Shown in pieces: positions 1-12,954 of a stretch of DNA of 64,000 nucleotides. A model generated the notes under the pieces. It was not told the origin of the DNA. It worked only from the letters and a program-made list of their open reading frames with translations, and did not search any database. Made by a program: the position numbers and the translations under genes. The stretch comes from Phyto melanocephala (lineage: Eukaryota > Arthropoda > Insecta > Diptera > Rhinophoridae), in the NCBI GenBank assembly GCA_941918925.1, contig OW799234.1, positions 107,691,884 through 107,755,883 on the forward strand. Direction: 5' to 3'. The stretch's first letter is position 1. Each line of letters opens with the position of its first letter.

Positions 1-140
1 GACTTTACAGTGTCACCCGTCTAAATATTCTGAAGATTCCCTGAAAATTTCATCAGAACCGGCCCAGTCGTTTTGGAGTCCATACGTTACATACATACAC
101 ACATCCTGCTTAATATATATATTAAGAAGAAGATAGAAGA
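1..140. repeat. Edge of an unidentified dispersed repeat
   Basis: The first bases carry the phrase ATTTCATCAGAACCGG followed by GTTTTGGAGTCCATACG and an (ACAT)n-like run. Phrases of this kind are common near the ends of non-autonomous insect transposons. The element continues out of the window, so its class cannot be decided. Confidence 0.3.
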
Positions 141-1338
141 TAAAAAAAATCTTTTTAAACAAAATACGTTAGTGCATATTAATTTAAAAGATATATCTAT
201 CACTTAAATAATGCACTGGAGGAGATACAAAAATTTGCAGCCTTATGAAATGTCCCATTTATTTATTTCTGTATTAATTTATTTTATTTATTTATTATAC
301 TTGTAATGAGTACCTTTAATCCTTTAATTCAACTAACTAAAACCAAATAAGTCAACTGCATTCTTGTCAGTTATTGCGTTTCGAAATTGTGCAGCCTAAC
401 GTTTATCTGTAAAAAGTTCATATTTAAATATCATTTTTATTATAAATTTTTTTATTTTTTAAATTTTATCATTAAGGAATTATATTTTATATATTTCCCG
501 GGTTATTCGGTTTTTTTTTTATCAATTTTCAAAACAGCAACCGGTTTTTTTGAAACTCTCAATTTCAAACTATTTGAAAACCGGTTTATAAAATAAGGCA
601 AATAAACGCTCACCCTAATATGTAATATTAATTTGCTTATTTAAAAAGAGGCATATGATTTTCTTGTTTCATATTTCGTATTCATTGGCACAATGGCTCA
701 ACCATTGGCCATAACCAAAATTATAAAAAAAACTCGCACGTTTGAGAGTTCGACCTCAGAAAATAAGTAAGAAATCCAGCGAAGAAAGTTGAGTTAAAAC
801 TCTACTTTATGTATGCTTGTGTGAACTTTTAGTACAATTATTTCTATTCCACTGTGCCACTGTATTCATGTTTAATGGTGCGAACGGCAAAAGCCTTCCG
901 CTACAATGTTGTAGGTCAGATTTGTTATTTTTTTTTTTTTTTTGGATTTAGTTTAGTTACAGTTTCACGTAATGTTTTGATTAATTATGTGTGTGAGCTG
1001 ATATGAGTTCATCACAAACGAGCCAGCCAACCAGCCGTCACTTGGAGGAAGACATTTAAGTGTCTTTAAAGCTCTTATTTTAATTTAGAGGTAAAGGTCA
1101 GATTTTGTTACAGTATTTTTTGATTTGTTTATGTTTTGGTTATAAAATCATGAACAACAACTGCACGTTTCACACATTAATTCAATTCACAAGCCCAGTT
1201 GTATTGTACTATTGGTACTATTTTTGTATATGTTTACAGTATTGTATGCTTGTTGTTGGTATTTTCCATTGAAGCATTTTGTATAACAATACAATTTTAT
1301 TTCATTTGTTTTAAACATATGTGTTGTATTGGATTCAT
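141..1338. other. AT-rich intergenic DNA without recognisable genes
   Basis: Homopolymer-rich, AT-rich sequence. The short open frames here (69 and 63 codons) have low-complexity F/Y/I/K composition and no splice or start context, so I treat them as chance frames. Confidence 0.5.
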
Positions 1339-1339
1339 A

Positions 1340-1994
1340 CAGGGATGGAAGATTCAACTTTTTTGCAGAATCAACAAATTATTTTTGTAGTATTTTTTTT
1401 TTGCTTCCAAATAATAAATACATGTTTCCTTGATTTCTGATTTTTTTTACTTATGCTAAAAATTGTTTTAAAATAGTTTTTGTAACTCTGCAAAATTAAT
1501 ACTGATTAACTTTCCCATTCCTGATTTTTTTTTTCCTAACGTTAACAATACATCCAATACAACAGAAACTGTGTTCACAAGAAAATGAACCAAACCCAAA
1601 GTATATTTTAATAGACGATTCAGAAAACAATAAGGGGTTGTAAATTGAACAATTGTTTTAGTTTTAACAAAAAATTTAGATATTTTTATGAAAACAATTT
1701 TAAGTTATGTGCTTTGCTTTAATGCACAGTGGACTGAATTGTAAAATAAATGTAATTTTTTTAGCTTAAATATAAGCATATGTTTGCATATGTATTTTTT
1801 ATTTAAAAAAAAATTTCTATAAAAACTTTTCTTTGTAATATTTATTATCTATTCATATTTTATATCGTACATATAGAAAATATTTTTTGTGTTGTACAAC
1901 TAATAATAATAATAGATAATCAAGTTACCAACTTATGTACAAGTTAAATAAAATAAACCAAATTTGGATCAATTAAACCAAAGTGGCATCCCTG
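1340..1994. mobile_element. MITE-like element with CAGGGATG ends
   Basis: The segment opens CAGGGATGGAA and closes GGCATCCCTG, giving a short terminal inverted repeat, and TA lies next to both ends. The interior is AT-rich and non-coding. Related CAGGGAT..ATCCCTG segments occur at 14945-15136 and inside the compound elements at 38680-39057 and 51157-51524. No convincing 8-bp target duplication is seen. The class is unassigned; hAT is possible from the CAGGG start. Confidence 0.45.
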
Positions 1995-2022
1995 TAATAT
2001 GTATTTGTATTTGTTTTCTCTT

Positions 2023-3000
2023 TTTATACCCTTCACCTGTGGTGCACAAGGGTATATATAGCATTGTCATTCCGTTCGTAATTTCTACAACATGCATTTT
2101 CCGACCCCATAAAATATATATTTTCTGAAAGCTTATGAATAGAGGAGTCGATTAAGCCCTGACCGTAAACAGGACTGCCTCTGTTTTTTCCCATGTTCTT
2201 ACCACAAAAATCAACATTTTTCAGCTCCACATTAATTTATAGACGTTTGTTTCTATCTATAGGTATGATATGCCTCGAGGGATACTATAAAAAAATTTGG
2301 ATAGATAAGTTACTATCCAACAAAGTTATAGGCAAAAATGATTATGAAAATATAATTTTTTTTTTAATATATCAAACTATTGAAGCTACTAATTAATGTT
2401 CAAACTTGCTAAAGACTCCAAAATACAAACCGTAACCTCGAAAATTATTGCCGAGAAAAACTGACCAATCGGTTTGAAACTGACTAAGATATAAGCAAAA
2501 AAATACAAATTCTTCGGTGTTTTTACTAAAATTTAAAAACAAAAATCTATTTGTATCAGCTTTTGGACAGCGTAGAGGTATAATATGGGTATCAAAAGAA
2601 GAGTATTGACTAGCAGGATATAAGACACTTAAAAAAAAATTTCAAATCCAAGATGGCCTCCACTAAAAAACGGCGTACATTTAATTTATATATGGGTAAT
2701 TAAAAATGTAACCACTTCAACCCCCTCAATATTGTCATCAAACGAAAGGACTTTCCCAGTGGAATACAGTTAACAATGAAAAAGTTAAAATCCAAGATGG
2801 CGTCTGAAATAAAATGGTAGACATTTTTTTAACCCCATCAATATGGTTATTAAATAAAAGGGCTTGACTGGTAGAATACAGTTAAATATGTAAAAATTCA
2901 AAAGCAACTATGGCGTCCGATATAATAATGATAATGGCATATAACATGAAATCTGTAATCTAAACTAAACTACGATGTGTGAATGATAGTGAAGGGTAAG
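2023..3000 (-). mobile_element. Family R repeat, long 'AAGATGGCG' subtype
   Basis: Starts TTTTTATACCCTTCACCTG and reaches GTGAAGGGTA at the other end, the shared subterminal inverted repeat of family R. The interior has several copies of the phrase CCAAGATGGCG/CCTC, also seen in the copies at 51600-52575 and, inverted, 9390-9740. It is non-coding. The orientation given is by comparison with copies where the AACAAGTAA..GTGC end is on the left. Confidence 0.6.
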
Positions 3001-4376
3001 GCTACTCTCATTTTATGAATTACTATTCATTTTTTACACCATTTTTATATACTATGAAGAAGAAGAATATTATAAGGCTTATGACATATTTTGTAAGAGC
3101 TTTAACAATAGTGCCAAATGTACTTAAGTATGTGTTATTATAATGCACATTGCTTTTCTTTAGTTAAAAAAATTTTATGTTTATTCTGCCGGCGATTTAT
3201 TGTGTGTTTGGTTGGTTATAGACAGCAAGTTCATTTTAAAAAAATTTCAAATATTTTAATCTAGACTAAGAAAAGACACAATTACATGAATCCATTGGAT
3301 AAATAAGTCTCCACATATTGCCTTTAACATGTCATAAATTATGTCAAATGTTAAAAAAATTACTTAACTATGTGTTTGTGGTTAATACATACATACATAG
3401 TAAGCATGCAGACATTTAAAACTTAAATAATTTCACAGACTCTTACTTGACAATGTTAAACATGTTCCGAATGGCTATAAATCTTTTAAACTTCACTTCC
3501 CATGCCTAACTGACCTTTGTTAAGAATCTAATTGAGTTTAAAGTTTAATAACCAAAACAAGTTACATATATTTTAGTTCTTGTCAAAAGTAAACAAAATT
3601 GTGTTTACTAATTTTTTTTTAGTATCAATTGTTTATTACAATTCTTGCGAAGAATATTCATTAAGTACAAACTTAATTAATTACTTTTAATATTACTGCA
3701 AGCGTACAAGTTAATTACAACTCGGTAGTAGTACGCAAACTCAAATTCAGTATTTATTTAAGTGACATTGAGAACCACCTTCTAAAAAAGTCGTAGTTTC
3801 TTTACGTTTTTTATTTTTTTTTTTACTTAAGATCTTATCTCAACCCAATTGTGCAAACCAGTTTTGTATTTAATATAAACAATTTTTTTTAATTTAATGT
3901 TTCACTTTAGCTGTGTTTTAATTTAAAGTTTGTGAAAAACAATTTTAAGTAAGAATAATACATAAATATAAAAAGTATAAACAGAAACAATGTTTAGTTT
4001 AAAATAATAAACTTTATAATTAAATTTTATTTTTTTAGTTATTTATTAAAAAAAATATATAATTTGATAAATACTATTGTATGCATAAAAAGTATTTATT
4101 ATAGGTTTATTAATCCAATATCCATAGAAAATCAGGCATTGCACGCCCCAGAAGGGTCTAGTTACGTCAATAGTTACATCCATGTTTAAAAATAAGATCA
4201 CGGTAGTTTGCAGATTCTTCTCAGGTATTTATCGGATCGTTAATTTGAAAATATTCTTACTTAAATGCACATCTCTAAAGAGTAAGTCAGAAAAAACTTA
4301 TACTCGTATTAAGTTAAATAAAACTTAAGTCAAAGATACGTAGATTTATTCAAATATTGTACAAATTTATTAAAGA
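3001..4376. other. AT-rich intergenic DNA, nothing recognised
   Basis: No coding, RNA or transposon signature stands out. The stretch has many short A and T runs. Confidence 0.5.
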
Positions 4377-4753
4377 CTAGAAAAGACCGGCGCGCTTTGC
4401 TACGCCCCTTAATGAATAAAAATGCATTCTGAATTTAAATTGAATATCAAGTGTAAAAAGTTAAAAATAATAATTTTTTTAATGGGTGTGACACTTCCCA
4501 CTTTTCTAACCACTGTATAGTCATGACAGCTCAATATGTGTGCAAAGTTTCAGCAAAATCGGTCAAGTGCAAGTAGCAAAAAATGATAACTAATTTTTTA
4601 TGGGCGTGACCCCGCCCACTTTTTTCCACCCATAAACTCTCCCTAGAATGTGTACAACAACTTGCCAAAGTTTGGGTCCGATCGGTTTTACAGCAAAGAG
4701 TCTATAGCTAACACACACACACACAGACAGAGTTTCACTTTTATATATAAAGA
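4377..4753 (-). mobile_element. Non-autonomous Helitron, short copy
   Basis: Read on the minus strand it begins TCTTTATATATAAAAGTGAA, with A before TC, and ends GCGCGCCGGTCTTTTCTAG followed by T. These are Helitron hallmarks: 5' TC, a GC-rich motif just before 3' CTAG, and insertion between A and T. It holds a (GT)n run and two degenerate monomers with GGGCGTG GC boxes. It has no coding capacity. Confidence 0.7.
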
Positions 4754-4839
4754 TTAAAATACTGGCATATAACTTGGTATTTATAAATTTATCCACTTTA
4801 TCCAGAAATTCTTCTATTAAAGATTATGCTTAAAATCGG

Positions 4840-5960
4840 ACGTGATATATCTTTCTTTTGTTTTTTTTTGATTCCTTTTTTACAAGACCCCAATACCTTT
4901 CACCAGGCCAAAGATGGAGACAGTTGGATAGATTTGCCTCTCCTCTCGTGTGCCTTTTTTCCAAAATGGCATGATGCCAAATCGGGCTTTAAATATAGTG
5001 GCACTCTGTGCTGTTTAAAGAATGTTAAAAGTCGTTTTTCCAAACTATCCGTAATATATCTGTGGCAATAAAAAAAACTGCTTATGTCTGTTTTCATAGT
5101 TTTTTAAAAAAGGCTTTTTAATTTTCTGAGTTGATTTAAAAAAACTTATTTTCTTTGCTTAAAAAAAACTATTAAATGAATTTTGCGCTAAGACCATATC
5201 TATTTTCGTAAATTAAGCTAAATTATTAGTTAAAATAAGTAATTATTCCAAATGATGTTCTTTGAAAAAATATATGCAAAAGGTTTTTACGCTATAACTT
5301 CTTGTTAAGTTGTTTCAAATAATTGAAATTTTTGCCTGAGAGTAGTTTTGAATTTCGAAATTGCAATGATGCGATTATCTCAATTTTTTCTTATGTCGAC
5401 TTAAGCGGTTTTTCTTTTTGCTACAGATATATTTCGTTATTTAGGTGTCTGATGTCACATATGATTGACTTGTTTTGCCACACCTGCAAATTTTTTGCCG
5501 CACAAAAAACTTCTTGGCGAATTTTGTTTGTTTTCTTGTCCAGTATATTTCTTAAATATTACTTTGTCCATTACCCACATAAAAAGTTTTTAAAAGGCTG
5601 CCAGTACATAAGTTCTAGCATTCACAACATAACAAATATATTTTTTAAAAAATTAAAAAAAAATTGTTCGCTCGCTTATTTGCTTTTAATTTGTTTACCT
5701 TATTGCGATATGGAACTTTCTGATCTTTGTACGACTTGAATCAGCTTTGGCTATGCGCGCAAAATAACCAGAGTATTGAACTTTACTTGCTGCTTTTTTG
5801 ATAAAGGTGGTTGGTGCTTTTCGAAAGAGTTGTTCGACTTGTTTTGCCTTACCTATATCTGTTACACCTTTTTTTCCTTTCTGATCCAGGTTTTTTTCAG
5901 TGTTCAAGTCTTCCTTTTACTGCTCCATGGATTTTGAAACAATGAATTTCTTTTTTATCT
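4840..5960 (-). pseudogene. Decayed Tc1/IS630-type transposase
   Basis: On the minus strand fragments of one DDE transposase appear in order. First is a helix-turn-helix-side piece (5907 to 5695, with FIKKAASKVQYSGYF). Next is a middle piece with phrases such as ARTYVLA and CGKK (5650 to 5400). The C-terminal part (5097 to 4840) has YITDSLEKRLLTFF and PDLASCHFG, where D is the second catalytic acidic residue. After a frame change near 4970 comes NCLHLWPGERYWGLVKK, matching the family phrase NPPNCPxLRPIExYWAxVK. Stops and frameshifts are numerous, so it cannot be active. The reading rests on remembered family motifs. A short related fragment lies at 31620-31800. Confidence 0.6.
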
Positions 5961-6071
5961 TTAATTATTTGTGTTTTTTTTCGCTGTCCATTTTGACCGA
6001 AATAACAGTTAAAAATGAATGACTCAAAAGAGAAAATATCTGACATATTTTTGAAAGCTAATGTCATAAAA

Positions 6072-6890
6072 AACAAGTAACAGTGCTATATTCGGCCGTG
6101 CCGAATCTTATATACCCTTCACAACGTGTAGTCATGCAATAACAATTGTTTGTATCACCATTCATCTCATATAAAATACGTACATATGTATATACTGGTT
6201 AGAATAAATGTGGCATCGAATCCCAGCTGAGTCAAAAAAATTTTATTTTATTTTATTTAAGATATTATTTATATATTATTTTTTTTTTATATTTTTTTTT
6301 AATTTTTTTTTTAAATTTTTTTAAATTTTTTTTAATTTTTTTTTTGTTATTTTTTTTATTATTTTTTTTAATTTTTAATATATTTTTTTTTGTATTTTTT
6401 TTTTGGCATGTTTTTTACATGTATGTATATATGTATGTTGTTGTTGTAATTGTATAAAAAAACGATGTGGTCGTGGTTTTTTGCTCATATCTCAGAAAGT
6501 TATGGGGCGATTGTGCTGAATTTCAATAGCGATTCATTTCTGGATATTTCCAAGAGATTGATACCATATACAGATCTGAGGAACATATAGTTGCTTCTAA
6601 AAGTTGATTTCAACCAACACACAGGCAGACGGTCAGGGCTTAATCGACTCCTCTATTCATAAGCTTTCCTCTATTCATATACTTTATGGGGTCGGAAATG
6701 AAAATTGTAGAAATTACAATTACATTACAGGGAAATTACAATTACATTACAGGGCTTAATCGACTCCTCTATTCATAAGCTTTCCTCTATTCATATACTT
6801 TATGGGGTCGGAAATGAAAATTGTAGAAATTACAAACGAAATGACAAAGCTATACATACCCTTGTGAACCACTGGTGAAGGGCATAAAAA
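6072..6890 (+). mobile_element. Family R repeat, complete copy (subfamily A)
   Basis: Begins AACAAGTAACAGTGCTATA, followed by TTCGGCCGTGCCGAA (a palindrome) and TATACCCTTCAC. It ends ACTGGTGAAGGGCATAAAA. The interior holds a tRNA-like stretch (6192-6232, ACTGGTTAGAA..GGCATCGAATCCCAGC), then a long T-rich tract, an (ATGT)n run and a conserved 300-bp 3' part. A 116-bp tandem duplication (starting 6634 and 6750) is private to this copy. Confidence 0.7.
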
Positions 6891-7631
6891 TAATTTGTTA
6901 GACCAAGGATAAGTTTGGCTGAAATAGTGTGAATAATTTTTGTCTGACTCTCTCCTTAAATGAATGAACAAAAAATTTATAGAATATAAATTTATATAAA
7001 TCTGAGTTTTAATTATAGCAATAAAGAATGGATAAAATCAATACAGATTAATTTTTGCAATATACAGAGAAAAAAGCATAAAAAAAGAACTTAAACACTT
7101 AACAGCTGCCTAGAATAAATCATTTAACATTTAACTTCAAGGCCGTTAAAAGCAAAGTTTTGTTTAGGCCATTATTACTATTGATTGTATCTATTAACAC
7201 TTTAACTAACATCAAAAGCACTATAACAAAAATGCTAGTATTCATTATTTATATATTTTTGATGTATTATTTAAACAAACAATACTATTTATTAAATATA
7301 TGCAGTAGCAGCTTGTAAACAATAACCATCTTCATCATTTTATCGTTTATAATTGAAAGACATAAACATGTTAATGAACTCGGACTAATATGGACAGAAA
7401 ACAACATGCTTCTTGTTTTTAGCATTTTTTAACAAGTTTCATTTTTTACCATCTCATTATTCAGTAATAAAATGAAAAAAAGAAAAACAAAGCAAAAGTG
7501 TTTATCTCACATGATCTTTTTTTTTTTTTTTTTTGATTTGGATTGTAATAATTTTGAAAATGCAAGACTTAAAAAAATAGTTCAATATTTACTTTAAATG
7601 CAACCAATATTGATTTTAAATACGTACATAT
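6891..7631. other. AT-rich intergenic DNA, nothing recognised
   Basis: No motif, frame or repeat boundary I can support. Confidence 0.45.
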
Positions 7632-8505
7632 GGGCATTTCCATTAATATATCAACCACGACTGTAAAAATTAAAACTCTTGAGATGTTTTCAATATAAGT
7701 TTGATGATAAAAAACACTCAAATCTTTCTATGCGCAGGTATTAAGAGCTTATTAAATTATTTTAAGAGCAATGATAAGAGTTTAATCTTATTTTAAAGAA
7801 TTGAAATCAACTATTTTTTTAGCGACCAAATTGTAAAAATAAATTGTAAATATGCCTTAAAATTAAGGTAACAACAACAATTACCAAGATCCATAAGAAA
7901 AAAGAAAATATAGAGTCCGATTAGTGGTATTTTTTAGATTTCCCTTGGATATTATTTTAATGTCACGTACGTAATGCTAAAACATTATTTGTCACCGTCA
8001 TTCGTATTTAAATAGTCGCAAGAGCACCTAATTTAATTTTTTAATTTAATTTAATTTTTTCTTAACACAATATAAATTTTATTACCTAAGAATACTATTA
8101 GAGAAAAATTTGTCACGTACGATATGTCACGAACGATATTAAATTGAATTTATTATAAAATCATTTAAGGATTGTTTCAATTAAGTATGATGGTTTTTAA
8201 ATGAAAAATATTTAGTTTAGTGTAAGAAATTAAAAAAAGAAAATATATCTTCCAAGATTCGCAGATTTTTTCATATTTCCATATATACCCCAAAATCACT
8301 TCTGTTTTATGTCACGTACGATATATTCTTATTTTTCTGGATATTTTAGACAACAATGATTCGAATATAATTATTTTTTTTTAAATAAAGTAGCCTTTAA
8401 ATGGAACATAAAGATGTAATTTTGTTTCAGTTACTATTACTTGTACAAAAAATTACTCCACTTTATAGCAGTACAAATGTCACGTACGATGACATGGAAA
8501 TGCAC
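7632..8505. mobile_element. Putative MITE with iterated GTCACGTACG motifs
   Basis: Short inverted ends GCATTTCCAT (7634) and ATGGAAATGC (ending 8503), flanked on both sides by ATAT, bracket a non-coding AT-rich stretch. Inside are five copies of (T)GTCACG(T/A)ACG at 7961, 8111, 8125, 8311 and 8478, four of them followed by AT. Iterated subterminal motifs are typical transposase binding sites of DNA transposons, but a regulatory reading is also open. Confidence 0.4.
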
Positions 8506-9389
8506 ATATGTATGTACATAGTTTTATAAATGTTTATGTTATTTCGAATTGTTTATAATTTCTTAAGTATTTTAATATCTACAAAAATAATTTAAATATA
8601 TCTATTGAAAAAACTATTTGTGGGCGCGCATTTTAAATTTTAAAATAAAAAGTTAGTTGTTCGATTTGTTTTTACTAATACCATACCAAAATTGCATTAT
8701 AAATTTATATATTTATTCCAAAGTTTTTAAAATTTTGAAAAAAAGAGCTCTTTAAGAGTGTGTTAAATAACTGGGTCCAAATGGCGACAAACGAACGCGA
8801 AAGTAATGTTACTCGAGCGATAAAATTTGCTATACTTTTGGTATAGAGAATCTAATAAGAAATCTAAAACTCGTATTTTATAATTTGCATTTAAACCATT
8901 TTGCAGGCACATAAGATGATAGCGCAGACGGACAAAATTGTCCGTCTCTCTATTTTGTATGTAGTTTGATAATACTTTGCACTGAAATCTGCTTTTATAT
9001 ATGGTGTTTGACATATTCTGGAACACAAAAAAACAGTCAGCCGTGCTCGCATCACTACCTGTATAAGTGTACCCTGATACGAACTTGATTTTTTAGATAG
9101 GAGAACTTTAAATTGTTTTTGTGACAGCTGATTTGCGAGTTGTTGATTGTTTTGAGTTTAAATTGGATTGGCAATTTATTATTGATCCATATTATCTTAA
9201 AAAATAACGATAGTCAGAACGTTTAAGGTGAACGTTAAAGAGACATGCTTAATTAGTCTGTCATGCCTCAATTGGTATTGCAGACATTTGGTTTCAGAAG
9301 AATGATTTAACATTTTACATTGAGCAACCTTTGACAATTTTCTAAAAAAAATGCCGCTCAAGAGTTTAATATACTAGTATTCAAGCCGG

Positions 9390-9740
9390 CTTATTCTATA
9401 CCCATATTGATGGGTTAGGAAAATAAATATTTTTCCTTTTTTTAGGACGCCATGTCGGATTTTAACTTTTTCGGATGTCATCTTGAATTTTAACTTTTAC
9501 ATTGTTTACACTGTTAAAATTTTTTTAATGTTCTATATTTCGCTAGACATGCTCTTTTTTAAACCCATATCGTTCCTCTCTCTTGCCCAGAAGCTGAAAA
9601 AAATAGATTTTCGTTTGTAAATTTTGAAAAAGCAGCATTTGCATTTTTGTGTTCATGTCTCAGTTAGTTTCAAAACAGGTGATTAGTTTTTCTCAGCAGG
9701 AATTTTCAAGACTACAGTTTGTATTCGGGTGTCTTTAGTA
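9390..9740 (+). mobile_element. Family R fragment, 'AAGATGGCG' subtype, inverted
   Basis: Reads as the reverse complement of roughly 2400-2800: it contains GACGCCATGTCGGATTTTAA, GGATGTCATCTTGAAT and a block with CTCAGTTAGTTTCAAA. Neither family end is present, so it is a truncated internal fragment. Confidence 0.5.
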
Positions 9741-9894
9741 TTTAGAATTTTTTGAATGCCGAATACACCGGTTTTTGTTAATTTTTAAGTTTATATTCAT
9801 AAATCTTTGTAACCAATCGTACCTTAATATATTTATTACTCAAAAAATTGCCAAAAATCTGAAATTTTCTTAAATACTCTTTCATAACACAGAC

Positions 9895-10102
9895 CAAGGC
9901 ATATTTATTCATCAGGTAATTGCAGTTCGGAGAGAATTTTTTGTTTATATTTTTTATATATGAAGTTTGACATTTGAAATAAATTAGAAAAGAGAGAAAA
10001 TTGTTTTTTATTTATGCATTTTGACAGCTGAAATTAAAAATAAGTGTTGAAAAAAATAATCAGCTGGCGAATCAAGAGTACCTGATGAATAAATATGCCT
10101 TG
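9895..10102. mobile_element. hAT-like MITE (CAAGGC family)
   Basis: Terminal inverted repeats CAAGGCATATTTATTCATC and GATGAATAAATATGCCTTG, near-perfect. Flanks are ACACAGAC and ACACAGTC, an 8-bp target duplication with one difference. It is about 208 bp and non-coding. The 8-bp duplication is what hAT transposases make. Confidence 0.75.
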
Positions 10103-10573
10103 ACACAGTCATAAAACAAAATTTATTTTCAATTGTTTATTGGATATCGAGGAGGCCTTGTTTCCGATACAGTTAATATTATGTAAAAAAAATTAAAGAC
10201 ACATTGTATAACTATTAAAAAAATGTTAGTCAAAAACACAAAAAACTGAAAAAAGGGCTTTAAATGGCTTAGCTCAATTCAAATAAGTTTACATTATATT
10301 ACAAGTCGCAAAATCTGTAAAAATTTTTGTAAAATAAATTAAGTAAAATAGTGTAGAAGCAAATTATAATCAGTAGAACAAATCATATGAGAAAAAATTA
10401 AGATAAAAATTTCCTTATTTTTTCACTTTTTAAATCGTTTAAAAAAATTATTATTTTATTAGATCCGATGTGTATTTTGATGTAATCATTAGCAAAGCAA
10501 ATATATTTAGATTCTACAACGCATTTTTCAATTAGGTTAACGACATATATTATCGTAAAGCAATCATACCTTC

Positions 10574-11877
10574 CCAGCAAAAACTAGGACTTGATCTTAC
10601 TTAACAACATACTTTTCAATGACTATTTCGTATCGTATGTCTTACTAAAGGCCATGACTGACTATCCTACAAAGTCGTGCGATTAGGTCAAATAAAAATC
10701 TGATAGTTTTCTGTCCTACATGAAAAAATCGCAACAAAATGTGTTATTGGATGCCACACTGTCATACTTGCTTAGAAAAAGCAACTCTGATCGCACAGAA
10801 ACTATTATTTTATGAAAATTTCCAAAAGCTTATCAAATCGGACACACTTGTCAAAAAATCGGTCACACATGTGCACTTTGTGTCCACACTATCACACTTT
10901 CTGAACACACATACAATTTTTGACATATCGAACGACTAAATCTGATAGTCAGTCATGGCCTTAAGGCTTTATTAGTCTTTAATTTCTGTTGTCGTTCTGT
11001 GACGTGCCGTTCTGTTGTTTAATTTTTGTGGTTACTTCTTCTATTAAAAATCGTCAGCCTTAATTTACTAGGTAATCTTACAAAAACAAGCTTATTATAT
11101 TTTTTGTTTATTTTTCTCGTCAAAGTCCATACATAAAAAAAAATTTGTAGTGTCAGATTTCATCTATAAGCAACCAGAGTCTCCATGTTGCAGCCACCTT
11201 TAAAATATAGGCACATAAATATCAGCTGTTTCTCTCTCAATGGCCGTCACTTAACGTTGAATTCTATTTTCTACAGGTTCGTCCGCAACGGCACGGAAAG
11301 TAACAGAACAACTAACGACTTGTACACATTTTCTATTTAACAGAATGAAGTCAGCTGATTCGGAACGGAACAGAAAGTAAAGACTAATTCTGCCTTTGAG
11401 AAGTATTTTAGTAATGACTTGATTTATAATGTGATACGTGACACAATATAATTTCTTATTGCTGAACAATTTGTTATTGATGAACAGCGGCAAAGCATTT
11501 AGTTTTTCACTGATTGCCAAATTGACGTATCGCAGAATAATTAAACCCAACTTTTATACTAAAATAAACGAACGACTTCTGTAGGTCCATATTATTAATG
11601 GGTTATTTAGGTTATTAACATCAAGTACATATTTATTGCTATTAAAGTAAGTACTTACTTATTTAAGTCCCTATTTATAAGTGAGAGCTAGTCCCTATTT
11701 GTAAGCGAGTGTGGTAAGTATTTATTTCAGTCCCTATTTGTAAGCGAGCGTGGTAAGTACTTGCCTCCAATGGCATCGCCGTGTTAAAATAAAGGATTCA
11801 GATGCCAAATTATAAGTAATGAAGAACTGTATTCTAGTACTTTCAACTCATTATTTTGTAATATGTTGTTTTGCTGG
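10574..11877. mobile_element. Possible DNA element with CCCAGCAAAA ends, containing a nested MITE
   Basis: Outer ends are CCCAGCAAAA (10574) and TTTTGCTGGG (ending about 11877), matching the ends of elements at 25042-25420 and 54369-54762. Near the right end three imperfect copies of TCCCTATTTGTAAGCGAG-like sequence lie in tandem (about 11668-11760). The length (1.3 kb) and the poor agreement beyond the ends leave open that these are two unrelated ends. Confidence 0.3.
10648..10962. mobile_element. MITE with AAGGCCATGACTGACTATC ends
   Basis: A 19-bp perfect inverted repeat (AAGGCCATGACTGACTATC at the left, its complement ending at 10962) brackets about 315 bp of non-coding DNA containing several CACAC/GTGTG words. 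A 66-codon frame lies inside but has no recognisable product. No clear target duplication is seen. Confidence 0.6.
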
Positions 11878-11878
11878 G

Positions 11879-12950
11879 TTGTTATGTCCTTATTAATTAA
11901 TTATTATAAAATTTTTTACTATTTTTTTAGTTTTTTCAATAAGAAATTGTATTTTATAAATTCGAACAGAGGGTTGTTCTCAGTTTTCAAATAAGTAATC
12001 GTTTTTTTTTTAAATTTTAAACTATTCGATAACCGGTTTTTGGAAAAAATCGACTAAGCAATTACCCTAGGTGATACGCTCTAATGTACATAGAATTCCT
12101 CACTCAAGGTTATTAATATTTATTTTATTTAATATTTAACAAAAATTAAATCTAACACTTTTTGTTAAAATTCCTTATCTATTGTCTAATTGTGTATTTG
12201 TGAATATTGGTTTAACAAATTTGCACAACATCTGCAAAGTTTCTAAAAGTTTTGTACACAGTGGCAGTTCATTTAAGCATACATTTATTTATGGCTTTAA
12301 AGTGTTCTTGATTTTTTTCGACTTAACACACAGCTCCGCGTGACTTGTTAATTAAAACGAGCTAAGAAGACGATAAATAAAGGTTTATTATTTAATTAGT
12401 TACTTAATACGACTGTGTTGTTGTTGAATAACTAAACGTTAATGTGAAACAAAATAAATAAGTTTCTAGTTGAAAACAAATTAAGGATTGTCCGATGATT
12501 TCAAAATAACTAGTAAGAAAATGTTATTCGCCTGTAGCACCTGTACATATCGATGGTCACAGGTTGAAAGGCCCTAACTTGTATTTTATACGAAATAATT
12601 TTTATCCAAAATTTTTTAATATTTCTCAACTTTTATTTAAGTGCTGGAGAAAAGTGTTGATATTTATTAACTTTTTGTATTTTTTCTGTATTATAGTGAT
12701 AGTGTGGCACCCCAAATATATTATTTTCAGATTTTGTTTAAGTGGTACAGAAAATTACAGATTTTCTTGTAACTAAAACGTACTATTGTGTAGGATAGTA
12801 AGTAAGTACATACATTCAAGGACATATCTAGAAAATGTCTGACCAATGAGTATATTAACGAACTTTCACACTGCATTCAGTTTTTGTTATTTTTGGTCTT
12901 TGGCAAAGACGCTGGAATAACGCTACCAAATTTACTTTCAAAACTATCGA
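11879..12950. other. Intergenic DNA, nothing firmly recognised
   Basis: AT-rich. The words CATATCGATGGTCACAGG and AAAGGCC (12546-12574) recur at 62879-62911, suggesting the end of another repeat family, but no partner end was found. Confidence 0.4.
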
Positions 12951-12954
12951 TCGA

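Noticed and set aside
5323..5739. 138-codon plus-strand frame
   Set aside because: It is the complement of a decayed transposase on the minus strand and matches no family itself.
6192..6232. A true tRNA gene
   Set aside because: Only A-box- and B-box-like words are present; spacing is too short and no acceptor stem or anticodon arm can be drawn.
8763..9026. 87-codon minus-strand frame
   Set aside because: The composition is not persuasive and nothing is recognised; no splice or start signals.
11251..11550. 99-codon minus-strand frame
   Set aside because: No recognisable motif, splice context or conservation evidence; it falls in repeat-like DNA.
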